Shown here: piece by piece, positions 1 to 6,033 of the stretch
Numbering within the stretch: position 1 is the stretch's first letter
Layout of the letters: every line of letters begins with the position of its first letter
From: DASSJT01 sp035691065
GTDB taxonomy: Bacteria; Actinomycetota; Actinomycetes; Actinomycetales; Dermatophilaceae
Direction of reading: 5' to 3'
Length of the DNA stretch: 7,874 nt
Assembly (NCBI GenBank): GCA_035691065.1
Contig: DASSJT010000088.1
Span: forward strand, 1-7,874
Program-made: the position numbers and the translations under genes
Notes under the pieces: model-generated
Told to the model about the DNA's origin: nothing
Databases searched by the model: none
What the model saw: the letters and a program-made list of their open reading frames with translations, nothing else

Positions 1-1
1 C

Positions 2-238
2 ATGTTCTACTGCGTGGCCAACATGCCCGGGGCGGTGCCGCACACCTCCACCTACGCCCTGACCAACGTGACCCTGCCGTATGCCGTGGCGCTGGCCAAC
101 AAGGGCTGGCGGCAGGCCCTGTCCGAGGACCGCCCCCTGGCGCTGGGGTTGAACACCTTCGACGGGCACGTCACCAACGCCCCGGTCGCCGAGGCCCACG
201 GGATGGAGCACCTCGACATCGACCGGGTGCTCCGCTGA
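2..238 (+). CDS. ald: Alanine dehydrogenase, C-terminal fragment (5' end outside window)
   Basis: The last 78 codons of a protein that begins upstream of the window; the ATG at 2 is an internal methionine, not a start. The segment reading YCVANMPGAVPHTSTYALTN is the highly conserved C-terminal signature of NAD-dependent L-alanine dehydrogenase, followed by the usual TLPYAVALANKGW and a tail ending HLDIDRVLR. The family enzyme interconverts L-alanine and pyruvate plus ammonia with NAD(H) in the cytosol, in nitrogen and carbon balance. The catalytic and Rossmann-fold regions lie outside the window, so activity cannot be judged. The TGA stop at 236-238 overlaps the proposed CTG start of xerD, so the two genes are probably cotranscribed. 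The tyrosine codon at 80 lies in a GTATGCCGTG word. Identification is firm from the motif; only completeness is unknown. Confidence 0.93.
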   Translation: MFYCVANMPGAVPHTSTYALTNVTLPYAVALANKGWRQALSEDRPLALGLNTFDGHVTNAPVAEAHGMEHLDIDRVLR

Positions 239-1200
239 CCGCAGCATCGCCTCCCGCGGACCCGGGCCACCGCCGGCCGCGCACTCCTCTGGAGCAGGCG
301 GTCGGGTCGTGGCTCGCACACCTCGAGGTCGAGCGCGGCCGGTCGGCCAACACGCTCGCGTCCTACCGGCGCGACCTGGCGCGCTACACGGCATACCTCC
401 GCGCCCGCGGACTGGACCGGCCCGACCAGGTGAGCGAGCAGCAGGTGACGTCCTTCCTCGCGAGCCTGCGCGAAGGCGACGCCGAGCACCCGCCTTTGGC
501 GGCCTCCTCCGCCGCACGGACCCTGGTGGCCGTGCGGGGCTTCCACAAGTTCCTCGCGGTCGAGGGCGACACCCCAAGGGACCCGGCTCGCGCCGTCAGC
601 CCCCCCACGATCCCCTCGCGGCTGCCCAAGGCGATCTCCATTGCGCAGGTCGAACGCCTCCTGGAGGCCGCCTCCCTCGGCGACACCACCGAGTCCCTGC
701 GGGACCGTGCCCTGCTCGAGGTGCTGTACGGCACGGGTGCGCGGATCTCGGAGGCCGTTGGCCTCGACGTCGACGACGTCGACCTCGAGGAAGGGGTCGT
801 GCGCCTGTTCGGCAAGGGAGGCAAGGAGCGCCTGGTCCCCATCGGGTCGTATGCCGTGACGGCACTCCAGGCGTATGCCGTGCGGGCCCGACCGGCCCTG
901 GCGGCACGGGGGAGGGGCACCCCGGCACTGTTCCTCAACCGACGGGGAGCGCGGCTGGGGCGGCAGAGCGCCTGGGCGGTCGTCCAGCAGTGCGCACAGC
1001 GAGCGCGGGTCAGCGGTCATGTCTCGCCCCACACGCTGCGCCACTCGTTCGCCACGCACCTGCTGGAGGGCGGCGCCGATGTGCGGGTGGTCCAGGAGCT
1101 GCTCGGTCACGCGTCGGTGACGACAACGCAGATCTACACCATGGTGACGGCTCAGCAGCTTCGCGAGGTCTACGCGCACACTCATCCGCGGGCGCGCTGA
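235..1200 (+). CDS. xerD: Site-specific tyrosine recombinase XerD
   Basis: XerD acts with XerC at dif to resolve chromosome dimers. Numbering from the CTG at 235 (321 aa), the N-terminal SAM-like core-binding domain covers about residues 19-110 (LEQAVGSWLAHLEVERG, then ANTLASYRRDL) and the catalytic domain about 125-315. The full active-site set is visible: Arg170 (TGARISE), Lys194 (GKGGKER), His266 and Arg269 (HTLRHS), His292 (LLGHAS) and the nucleophile Tyr301 (TTQIYT). Spacing matches E. coli XerD R148/K172/H244/R247/H270/Y279. The C-terminus HPRAR matches actinobacterial XerD as I remember it. The start is the odd part: the frame is open to the window edge with no ATG, GTG or TTG before a GTG at 430, which would remove the core-binding domain. 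CTG at 235 overlaps the ald stop as CTGA, like the ATGA junctions further on; CTG at 289 is the alternative. Neither has a strong Shine-Dalgarno. Confidence 0.93.
   Translation: MTAASPPADPGHRRPRTPLEQAVGSWLAHLEVERGRSANTLASYRRDLARYTAYLRARGLDRPDQVSEQQVTSFLASLREGDAEHPPLAASSAARTLVAVRGFHKFLAVEGDTPRDPARAVSPPTIPSRLPKAISIAQVERLLEAASLGDTTESLRDRALLEVLYGTGARISEAVGLDVDDVDLEEGVVRLFGKGGKERLVPIGSYAVTALQAYAVRARPALAARGRGTPALFLNRRGARLGRQSAWAVVQQCAQRARVSGHVSPHTLRHSFATHLLEGGADVRVVQELLGHASVTTTQIYTMVTAQQLREVYAHTHPRAR
849..882 (+). repeat. Pair of GTATGCCGTG words 24 bp apart inside xerD
   Basis: GTATGCCGTG occurs at 849-858 and 873-882, both in the same xerD reading frame as Tyr-Ala-Val with the rare TAT codon. 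Further copies of the word or its 9-base core lie at 79-88, 387-396 (reverse), 4935-4944, 5724-5733 (reverse) and 6881-6889 (reverse, core only). Function is unknown; the repetition is seen directly in the sequence. Confidence 0.7.
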
Positions 1201-1216
1201 TGCCGGGCTATGCGCG

Positions 1217-1250
1217 CTCGCGCTGATAGTGTCGGTGCGATCAGCGCGAG
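1217..1250. promoter_or_regulatory. Perfect 11-bp inverted repeat around a candidate extended -10, upstream of parA
   Basis: CTCGCGCTGAT (1217-1227) is the exact reverse complement of ATCAGCGCGAG (1240-1250), with 12 bases between. The sequence TGATAGTGT at 1224-1232 reads as an extended -10 (TG, one base, TAGTGT) and sits at the inner edge of the left arm, so the repeat could be an operator over the parA promoter. It could instead be a hairpin that ends ald-xerD transcription, although no T-run follows. No convincing -35 is present. A second 6-bp inverted repeat (GGCTGA 1250-1255, TCAGCC 1274-1279) lies in the would-be leader. Confidence 0.4.
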
Positions 1251-1300
1251 GCTGACCGCCGCGGCAGCTTCGCTCAGCCACGAGCGGAACGGAAGCACCT

Positions 1301-2218
1301 GTGGAGACCGAGGTGACCCCCGCACCGGGTGAGACGGTCCACGCCCCCCTGCCGGGCACCAATGTCGCGACCAACGGGGAGGTGGGCCTCACCGGCCGTC
1401 CGGTCCCACACTTTCCCGAACCCCCGCCCCTCACCAGCCATGGCCCGGCCCGCATCATCGCGATGTGCAACCAGAAGGGCGGAGTCGGCAAGACCACGAC
1501 GGCGATCAACCTCGGTGCCGCGCTCGCCGAGCTCGGCCGCCGGGTCCTGCTGCTCGACTTCGACCCCCAGGGCGCCCTGTCGGTCGGCCTCGGGATCCCC
1601 GCCCACGAGCTCGACCTGACGATCTACAACCTGCTGGTGGAGCAGGGCCACGATGTCCGCGACGCGATCCAGAAGACCTCGGTGCCCGACCTCGACATCA
1701 TTCCCGCCAACATCGACCTGTCGGCGGCCGAGGTCCAGCTGGTCGGGGAAGTGGCCCGGGAGCAGATCCTCGGCCGCGCCCTCCGGCCGATCCTCGACGA
1801 CTACGACGTGGTGCTGATCGACTGCCAGCCCTCGCTCGGCCTGCTCACGGTCAACGCCCTCACGGCCGCTCACGGCGTGATCATCCCGCTGGAGACGGAG
1901 TACTTCGCGATGCGCGGCGTGGCCCTGCTGGTCGAGACCATCAACAAGATCATCGACCGGCTCAACCCGCGTCTGGAGATCGACGGCATCCTGCCCACGA
2001 TGTTCGACGCCCGCACCCTCCACAACCGGGAGGTCGTGGCCAGCGTCGTCGACCACTTCGGCGACCAGGTGTTCCACACCGTCATCAGCCGCACCGTCAA
2101 GTTCCCGGACGCCACGCTGGCAGCCGAGCCGATCACCACCTACGCGTCGGCCCACGGCGCGGCCGCGTCCTACCGCCAGCTGGCCCGCGAGCTGATCGCG
2201 CGCGGCGGAGCACCCTGA
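1301..2218 (+). CDS. ParA-family chromosome-partitioning ATPase of the scpAB cluster
   Basis: A 305-aa ParA/MinD-type (deviant Walker) ATPase. Residues 1-48 are a Pro/Thr-rich, probably disordered extension. The ATPase starts at RIIAMCNQKGGVGKTTTAIN, whose deviant Walker A has the signature Lys59 and P-loop Lys64. LLLDFDPQG (Asp86, Asp88) is the Walker A' switch, and VVLIDCQPS (Asp174) is Walker B. The GTG start at 1301 has GGAAG at 1291-1295 five bases upstream; an in-frame GTG at 1313 is possible. Such proteins bind DNA non-specifically as ATP dimers and position chromosomal cargo. No parB gene or parS site is visible, and scpA begins 4 nt after the stop, so this is the orphan ParA commonly placed before scpA in actinobacteria rather than the origin-proximal ParA of a parAB pair. 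Its cargo is not shown by the sequence; acting with SMC-ScpAB is inferred from the linkage. Confidence 0.92.
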   Translation: METEVTPAPGETVHAPLPGTNVATNGEVGLTGRPVPHFPEPPPLTSHGPARIIAMCNQKGGVGKTTTAINLGAALAELGRRVLLLDFDPQGALSVGLGIPAHELDLTIYNLLVEQGHDVRDAIQKTSVPDLDIIPANIDLSAAEVQLVGEVAREQILGRALRPILDDYDVVLIDCQPSLGLLTVNALTAAHGVIIPLETEYFAMRGVALLVETINKIIDRLNPRLEIDGILPTMFDARTLHNREVVASVVDHFGDQVFHTVISRTVKFPDATLAAEPITTYASAHGAAASYRQLARELIARGGAP

Positions 2219-2222
2219 CCCA

Positions 2223-3269
2223 GTGGTCATAACCCTTCATCCCGGGCAGCCCGTGGTCGACGGCGTAGAGGGCAGCACCCGAGAGCAGGCCCCGGCGGCC
2301 ACCATGACGCCCGGAGGTGTGCTGACGAGGCGCACACCCGCGACCACCTTCGAGGTGCACCTGGACGTCTTCTCCGGGCCCTTCGAGCTGCTGCTCGGAC
2401 TCATCTCCAAGCACAAGCTCGACATCACCGAGGTGGCCCTGGCGCAGGTGACCGACGAGTTCATCGCCCACCTCCGCGCGGCGCAGGCGTCAGAGACCGA
2501 GTGGGACCTGGGGCAGGCCTCGGAGTTCCTGCTCGTGGCGGCGACCCTGCTGGACCTCAAGGCCGCGCGCCTCCTGCCACAGACAGGGCCTGAGGACGAG
2601 GACGACCTGGCCCTGATCGAGGCCCGCGACCTGCTGTTCGCCCGGCTCCTGCAGTACCGCGCCTTCAAGGACATCGCCCGGACGTTCGCGCAGCGGATGG
2701 CTTCGGCCGGGCGGATGGCGCCGCGGCAGGGGTCCCTGGAGCCCCAGTTCGCGAGGCTGCTTCCGGAGCTGGTCATGGGGGTCACTCCGGAGCAGCTCGC
2801 CATGATCGCCGCACGTGCCATGACCCCTCGCCTGCCGCCGACGGTCGGGATGGAGCACCTGCACGCCCCTGCGGTGAGCGTGCGGGAACAGGCCGCGCTC
2901 GTCGGCGCTCGGCTGCGGCGTGATCGCGTGTGCTCGTTCCGATCGCTCGTCTCCGACGCCGACTCCACCGTGGTGATCGTCGCGCGGTTCCTCGCCGTGC
3001 TGGAGCTGTACCGAGACTCGGCGATCGCCTTCGAGCAGGCGGAGGCCCTCGGCGAGCTCACGGTGCGCTGGACCGGGTCCGACGAGGGCGACATCGACGT
3101 CGGTGACGAGTTCGACGAGGCCGACCAAGACAGCCACACCGGCCAGGAAGGCCACACCGGGAAAGACAGCCAAACCGGGCAAGACAGCCACGCCGACCGA
3201 GACGACGGGAACTACAGACCGGGTGAGGGCCTCGACGCGGTCCGGCCCTGGGCAGGCGAGGACGCATGA
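2223..3269 (+). CDS. scpA: Segregation and condensation protein A (kleisin)
   Basis: ScpA is the kleisin that bridges the SMC heads and binds a ScpB dimer in the bacterial condensin. The family N-domain begins near residue 42 (FEVHLDVFSGPFELLLGLI, then KHKLDITEVALAQVTDEF), which binds the SMC neck. An SEFLLVAATLLDLKAARLLP helix follows, and the C-terminal winged-helix part is at about 215-285 (FRSLVSDADSTVVIVARFLAVLELYRD). At 348 aa it is longer than usual: about 40 extra residues at the N-terminus and an acidic tail of about 60 residues (288-348) with four hexapeptide repeats. The start is uncertain. GTG at 2223 is 4 nt after the parA stop with GGAG at 2207-2210, a rather long spacing; GTG 2253 and ATG 2304 (Met28) are in frame and leave the domain whole. 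The stop overlaps scpB (ATGA), implying translational coupling. Confidence 0.94.
   Translation: MVITLHPGQPVVDGVEGSTREQAPAATMTPGGVLTRRTPATTFEVHLDVFSGPFELLLGLISKHKLDITEVALAQVTDEFIAHLRAAQASETEWDLGQASEFLLVAATLLDLKAARLLPQTGPEDEDDLALIEARDLLFARLLQYRAFKDIARTFAQRMASAGRMAPRQGSLEPQFARLLPELVMGVTPEQLAMIAARAMTPRLPPTVGMEHLHAPAVSVREQAALVGARLRRDRVCSFRSLVSDADSTVVIVARFLAVLELYRDSAIAFEQAEALGELTVRWTGSDEGDIDVGDEFDEADQDSHTGQEGHTGKDSQTGQDSHADRDDGNYRPGEGLDAVRPWAGEDA
3126..3197 (+). repeat. Four 18-bp tandem repeats encoding hexapeptides in the ScpA tail
   Basis: Four consecutive 18-bp units start at 3126, 3144, 3162 and 3180, with a common pattern like CAAGACAGCCACACCGGC. In the scpA frame (residues 302-325) they read QDSHTG, QEGHTG, KDSQTG and QDSHAD. 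The units are richer in A than the flanking DNA. Because 18 is a multiple of three, copy number could vary between strains without breaking the frame. The repeats lie after the last conserved ScpA helix, so they are probably a disordered tail. Confidence 0.85.
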
Positions 3270-3892
3270 GCGACGAATCCGAGGCAGGGCTCGACACTGG
3301 CGGCCCCGAGGAGCAGGTCGCCTTCGACATCAACGACTTCCCCGGCGGTGCCCGGAGCGCGATCGAGGCGGTTCTCATGGTGATCGACGAGCCGGTCTCC
3401 GAGCTGGCCCTCGCCTCCGCCCTCGAGCTGCCGGTGGACGACATCCGCGAGCACCTCGAGGCCCTGGAGGCCGACTACGTCCAGAGCCACCGTGGTTTCA
3501 CGCTGCGCAGCATCGCGGGCGGCTGGCGTGTCTACAGCCGCCCCGACTACGCGCCCGTGGTCGAGAAGTTCCTCATGGACGGGCAGCAGGCCAGGCTGAC
3601 GCAGGCTTCGCTGGAGACCCTGGCCGTCATCGCCTACCGGCAGCCGATCTCCCGCTCGCGGGTGAGTGCCGTGCGGGGGGTCAACGTCGACGGGGTGGTG
3701 CGCACCCTGATGGCTCGGGGCCTGATCGAGGAGGTCGGCTCCGAGGGCGAGACCAGTGCGATCCTGTATGGCACGACGCCCTACTTCCTCCAGCGGCTCG
3801 GGCTCGGCAGCCTCGACGAGCTGCCGGCGCTGGCGCCCTACCTCCCGGAAGTGGACGTCCTCGACGAGCTGGCAGAGCAGGGACGCGCATGA
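3266..3892 (+). CDS. scpB: Segregation and condensation protein B
   Basis: A 208-aa ScpB, the dimeric winged-helix partner that binds ScpA in the SMC complex. Residues 1-25 are a short acidic leader. Winged-helix 1 spans about 28-105 (GARSAIEAVLMVIDEPVSELALASAL, then HRGFTLRSIAGGWRVYSR). Winged-helix 2 spans about 110-180 with the family signature LTQASLETLAVIAYRQPISR, then VRGVNVDGVVRTLMARGLIEEVG, and ends YGTTPYFLQRLGL. Length is normal. The ATG at 3266 overlaps the scpA stop (ATGA, 3266-3269) and has GAGG at 3258-3261, a coupled start that should help make ScpA and ScpB in matched amounts. Its own stop overlaps the rluB start in the same way. Family assignment is secure; no defects are visible. 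Confidence 0.96.
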   Translation: MSDESEAGLDTGGPEEQVAFDINDFPGGARSAIEAVLMVIDEPVSELALASALELPVDDIREHLEALEADYVQSHRGFTLRSIAGGWRVYSRPDYAPVVEKFLMDGQQARLTQASLETLAVIAYRQPISRSRVSAVRGVNVDGVVRTLMARGLIEEVGSEGETSAILYGTTPYFLQRLGLGSLDELPALAPYLPEVDVLDELAEQGRA

Positions 3893-4779
3893 CACCACCT
3901 CGACCCCGGTCCGGGGGAGCGGGCGGCCGCGGCTCCGGCCGAACACGGCGGGCCGGCTCATCCCAGCGCGGCTCGTCCGGTACCACCAAGAAGAGCCAGC
4001 CGACCAGGCTGCCGCCGGGCCGCGGTGCCGTCCCGCAGGTCGACGTCCACGACCCCGAAGGCGTTCGCCTGCAGAAGCTGCTGGCAGCCGCGGGTGTCGG
4101 CTCGCGCCGGGTTTGCGAGAACCTCATCACCCAGGGCCGGGTCGAGGTCGACGGGCAGATCGTCACCGAGCTCGGAGTGCGCATCGACCCGCTTCGCCAG
4201 GTCGTCCATGTCGACGGAACCCGGGTCCAGCTGGACGAGTCGCGCGTCTACCTCGCCTTCAACAAGCCCCTGGGCGTGGTGACGACCATGAACGACGAGC
4301 TCGGGCGGGTGTCGGTGGGCGACTACGTGGGCAACCGGCGCCAGCGCCTCTTCCACGTCGGCCGCCTCGACGCCGACACGGAGGGCCTGCTCATCCTGAC
4401 CAACGACGGCGACCTGGCCCACCGCCTCCAGCACCCCCAGTACGGCGTGCCCAAGACCTACCTCGCCCAGATCCCCGGCCCGGTCCCCCGTGACCTGGGC
4501 AAGCGGCTGCGCGAAGGGGTCGAGCTCGACGACGGCCCGGCTTCGGTCGACTCCTTCCGCGTCGTCGACTCCCGTCCGGGCAAGGCCCTGGTGGAGGTGG
4601 TCCTGCACGAGGGCCGCAAGCACATCGTCCGCAGGCTGCTGGACACCGTGGGGCACCCGGTCATCACCTTGGTCCGGACTCAGGTCGGCCCGATCCGGCT
4701 GGGCGACATCAAGCCAGGCCGCACCCGCGCGCTCACCAGGGACGAGGTGGGTCAGCTCTACTCGGCTGCCGGTCTCTGA
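3889..4779 (+). CDS. Ribosomal large-subunit pseudouridine synthase, RsuA/RluB family
   Basis: A 296-aa enzyme expected to convert a specific 23S rRNA uridine to pseudouridine; in E. coli RluB the target is U2605. Residues 1-50 are a basic, Arg/Gly/Ser-rich, probably disordered extension. An S4 RNA-binding domain follows (about 57-105, VRLQKLLAAAGVGSRR...LITQGRVEVDG), then the catalytic domain from about 120. GRLDADTEGLLILTNDGDL holds the presumed catalytic Asp161, and HEGRKHIVRRLLDTVGHPV (240-258) is the other conserved block. The ATG at 3889 overlaps the scpB stop and has AGGGA at 3879-3883 five bases upstream, which decides the start; the frame happens to stay open further upstream through scpB. 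Placement after scpB is typical. The exact target (RluB or another RsuA-type position) cannot be read from sequence alone. Confidence 0.94.
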   Translation: MTPPRPRSGGAGGRGSGRTRRAGSSQRGSSGTTKKSQPTRLPPGRGAVPQVDVHDPEGVRLQKLLAAAGVGSRRVCENLITQGRVEVDGQIVTELGVRIDPLRQVVHVDGTRVQLDESRVYLAFNKPLGVVTTMNDELGRVSVGDYVGNRRQRLFHVGRLDADTEGLLILTNDGDLAHRLQHPQYGVPKTYLAQIPGPVPRDLGKRLREGVELDDGPASVDSFRVVDSRPGKALVEVVLHEGRKHIVRRLLDTVGHPVITLVRTQVGPIRLGDIKPGRTRALTRDEVGQLYSAAGL

Positions 4780-4816
4780 CCTGCCGGCCCTGAACCACGG
4801 GGCTCTGACCTGCCGG
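4774..4816 (+). repeat. 14-bp direct repeat across the rluB stop
   Basis: CTCTGACCTGCCGG occurs at 4774-4787, where it contains the rluB TGA, and again at 4803-4816, a 29-bp period. A third partial copy, CTGACCT, begins at 4821. It looks like a small tandem duplication of the gene's last bases into the 81-nt gap before the next gene. Short GGGGC/GCCCC and GGCCC/GGGCC arms could form weak hairpins, but there is no T-run, so I do not call a terminator. Confidence 0.55.
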
Positions 4817-4847
4817 GCCCCTGACCTCACGCCCGCACTGGCGTCGG

Positions 4848-4853
4848 TAGCCT
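4848..4853 (+). promoter_or_regulatory. Candidate -10 (TAGCCT) for leaderless prephenate dehydrogenase mRNA
   Basis: TAGCCT fits the actinobacterial -10 pattern TANNNT and ends 7 bases before the GTG at 4861, so transcription would begin at or next to the start codon. No Shine-Dalgarno is visible before that GTG, which supports a leaderless message. A -35 is not clear; CTGACC at 4821-4826 is too far away (21-nt spacer). Confidence 0.45.
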
Positions 4854-4860
4854 TCGCGTC

Positions 4861-5943
4861 GTGACTCTGCGCGTCCGGATCGTCGGCACTGGGCTCATAG
4901 GCACCAGCCTGGGCATCGCCCTCACCCGCGCGGGGTATGCCGTGAGCCTCGCCGACCCCTCACCGACCGCGGTCGCGCTGGCGCGGGACCTGGGCGCGGG
5001 GGAGATCGCGCAGCCAGGAGATCCGGCGCCGGACCTGGTGGTGGTGGCCGCGCCGCCGGATGTCACGGGTGCCGTGGTTGCCGCCGAGCTGGCGGCGTGG
5101 CCGGAGGCGGTCGTAACCGACGTCGCATCCGTCAAGGTGGCCGTGCTGGACGACGTGCAGGCCCTCGGGGCCGACCTCACCCGGTACGCCGCGTCGCACC
5201 CCATGGCGGGACGCGAGCGGTCCGGGACGGTGGCCGCCCGCGGCGACCTCTTCGACGGGCGGGCCTGGGTGGTCGTGCCCGGCCCCAAGTCCTCCGAGCG
5301 AGCCGTCACCCTCGTACGCCAGATGGCGACGGCAGCTGGCGGCACGGTGAGCACGATGAGTCCGGAGGAGCACGACGCCGCCGTGGCGGTCGTTTCCCAC
5401 GTCCCACAGCTGGCTTCCAGCCTCGTCGCCAGCCGGCTGCGAAGCCTCACCGACCCAGCCGTGGCGCTGTCCGGACAGGGGATCCGCGACGTGACCCGCA
5501 TCGCCGCCAGCGACCCGCAGCTGTGGACCCAGATCCTCGTCGGCAATGCCCCCGCCGTGCGGGACGTGCTCGAGGACTTCCGCGCAGAGCTCGGCGAGGT
5601 GATCGGTGCCCTCACGGCACTCGCCGAGGGGGAAGGGGTCGGGGCCCGCGAGGTGCTCGCCCGAGTGGTAGCCCACGGCAATGCCGGTCATGCGCGGATC
5701 CCGGGCAAGCACGGGGCTCCGCCCACGGCATACAGCGCGGTAGTCGTGCTGGTCCCCGACCGCCCGGGCGAGCTGGCCCGTCTCCTGCACGACATCGGGG
5801 ACGCCGGGGTCAACCTCGAGGACCTCCACCTCGAGCACGGCCTCGGACAGCCCTTCGGCCTCGCCGAGGTCCTGGTCCTCCCGAGTGTGGCAGAGCGCCT
5901 TGCCGAGGAGCTCCAGGCACGGGGCTGGCAGCTGCACGGCTGA
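4861..5943 (+). CDS. tyrA: Prephenate dehydrogenase with C-terminal ACT domain
   Basis: A 360-aa TyrA-type enzyme oxidising prephenate to 4-hydroxyphenylpyruvate with NAD+ in tyrosine synthesis. The Rossmann nucleotide loop is VGTGLIGTSLG (8-18), with Asp32 ending the second strand as expected for NAD+ preference. SHPMAGRERSG (112-122) contains the likely catalytic His113, and VSHVPQL (His180) is the second conserved substrate-site block; GIRDVTRIAASDPQLW (207-222) is also typical. An ACT domain at about 292-355 (SAVVVLVPDRPGELARLLHDIGDAGVNLEDL) suggests feedback control by an aromatic amino acid. No chorismate mutase domain is fused. The start at 4861 fits a leaderless transcript. The gene lies between rluB and cmk, an order I recall from other actinobacteria. 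Use of arogenate instead of prephenate cannot be excluded from sequence. Confidence 0.94.
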   Translation: MTLRVRIVGTGLIGTSLGIALTRAGYAVSLADPSPTAVALARDLGAGEIAQPGDPAPDLVVVAAPPDVTGAVVAAELAAWPEAVVTDVASVKVAVLDDVQALGADLTRYAASHPMAGRERSGTVAARGDLFDGRAWVVVPGPKSSERAVTLVRQMATAAGGTVSTMSPEEHDAAVAVVSHVPQLASSLVASRLRSLTDPAVALSGQGIRDVTRIAASDPQLWTQILVGNAPAVRDVLEDFRAELGEVIGALTALAEGEGVGAREVLARVVAHGNAGHARIPGKHGAPPTAYSAVVVLVPDRPGELARLLHDIGDAGVNLEDLHLEHGLGQPFGLAEVLVLPSVAERLAEELQARGWQLHG

Positions 5944-6005
5944 GCGCGTCATCGATGGACGACTGACCGGCTGCGCCGCTGGCCCGGAAACAGCCATCCG
6001 GCGGA

Positions 6006-6033
6006 GGGGCCTGACCGTGGAACAGGTCAGCCC
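6006..6033. terminator. Possible hairpin terminator between convergent genes
   Basis: CTGACC (6011-6016) and GGTCAG (6025-6030) form a perfect 6-bp stem with an 8-base loop, extendable by three G-C pairs across one bulged C (GGG 6007-6009 with CCC 6031-6033). It lies between tyrA (ends 5943) and the convergent Clp_N gene (ends 6027) and covers the latter's stop codon, where a shared terminator would be expected. There is no T-run on either strand. The rest of the 83-nt gap (5944-6026) shows only short GC-rich dyads. Confidence 0.35.

Noticed and set aside
849..882. GTATGCCGTG as a KOPS/FtsK-type polar signal or a dif-related site
   Set aside because: Copies occur on both strands (four and three), so there is no polarity, and the sequence does not resemble dif.
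1217..1250. Inverted repeat as a standard intrinsic terminator
   Set aside because: The 12-base loop is large and no T-run follows; the overlap with a -10-like element makes a regulatory site equally likely, so it is listed as regulatory only.
52..1509. Long open frame on the minus strand (485 codons) opposite ald, xerD and parA
   Set aside because: It runs against three well-recognised genes, its translation is low-complexity Arg/Gly/Ala-rich with no family motif, and such shadows are expected in very GC-rich DNA.
1274..2230. Minus-strand open frame of 318 codons under parA
   Set aside because: Mirror frame of a gene with full Walker motifs; its translation has no recognisable domain.
3494..3506. 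GTTTCACG-like string in scpB as a parS half-site
   Set aside because: Only a partial half-match without the second arm, inside coding sequence; no parS palindrome exists in the window.
3103..3888. Upstream extension of the rluB frame through scpA and scpB (558 codons in total)
   Set aside because: The frame is open only because stops are rare at this GC. The ATG at 3889 has a proper Shine-Dalgarno, an ATGA overlap and the expected protein length. The lysine/threonine/proline-rich stretch near 3110-3200 is an out-of-frame reading of the ScpA repeats.
4774..4816. Direct repeat as a phage or integron attachment site
   Set aside because: The only recombinase is the housekeeping XerD, no foreign DNA lies between the copies, and the repeat is only 29 bp apart.
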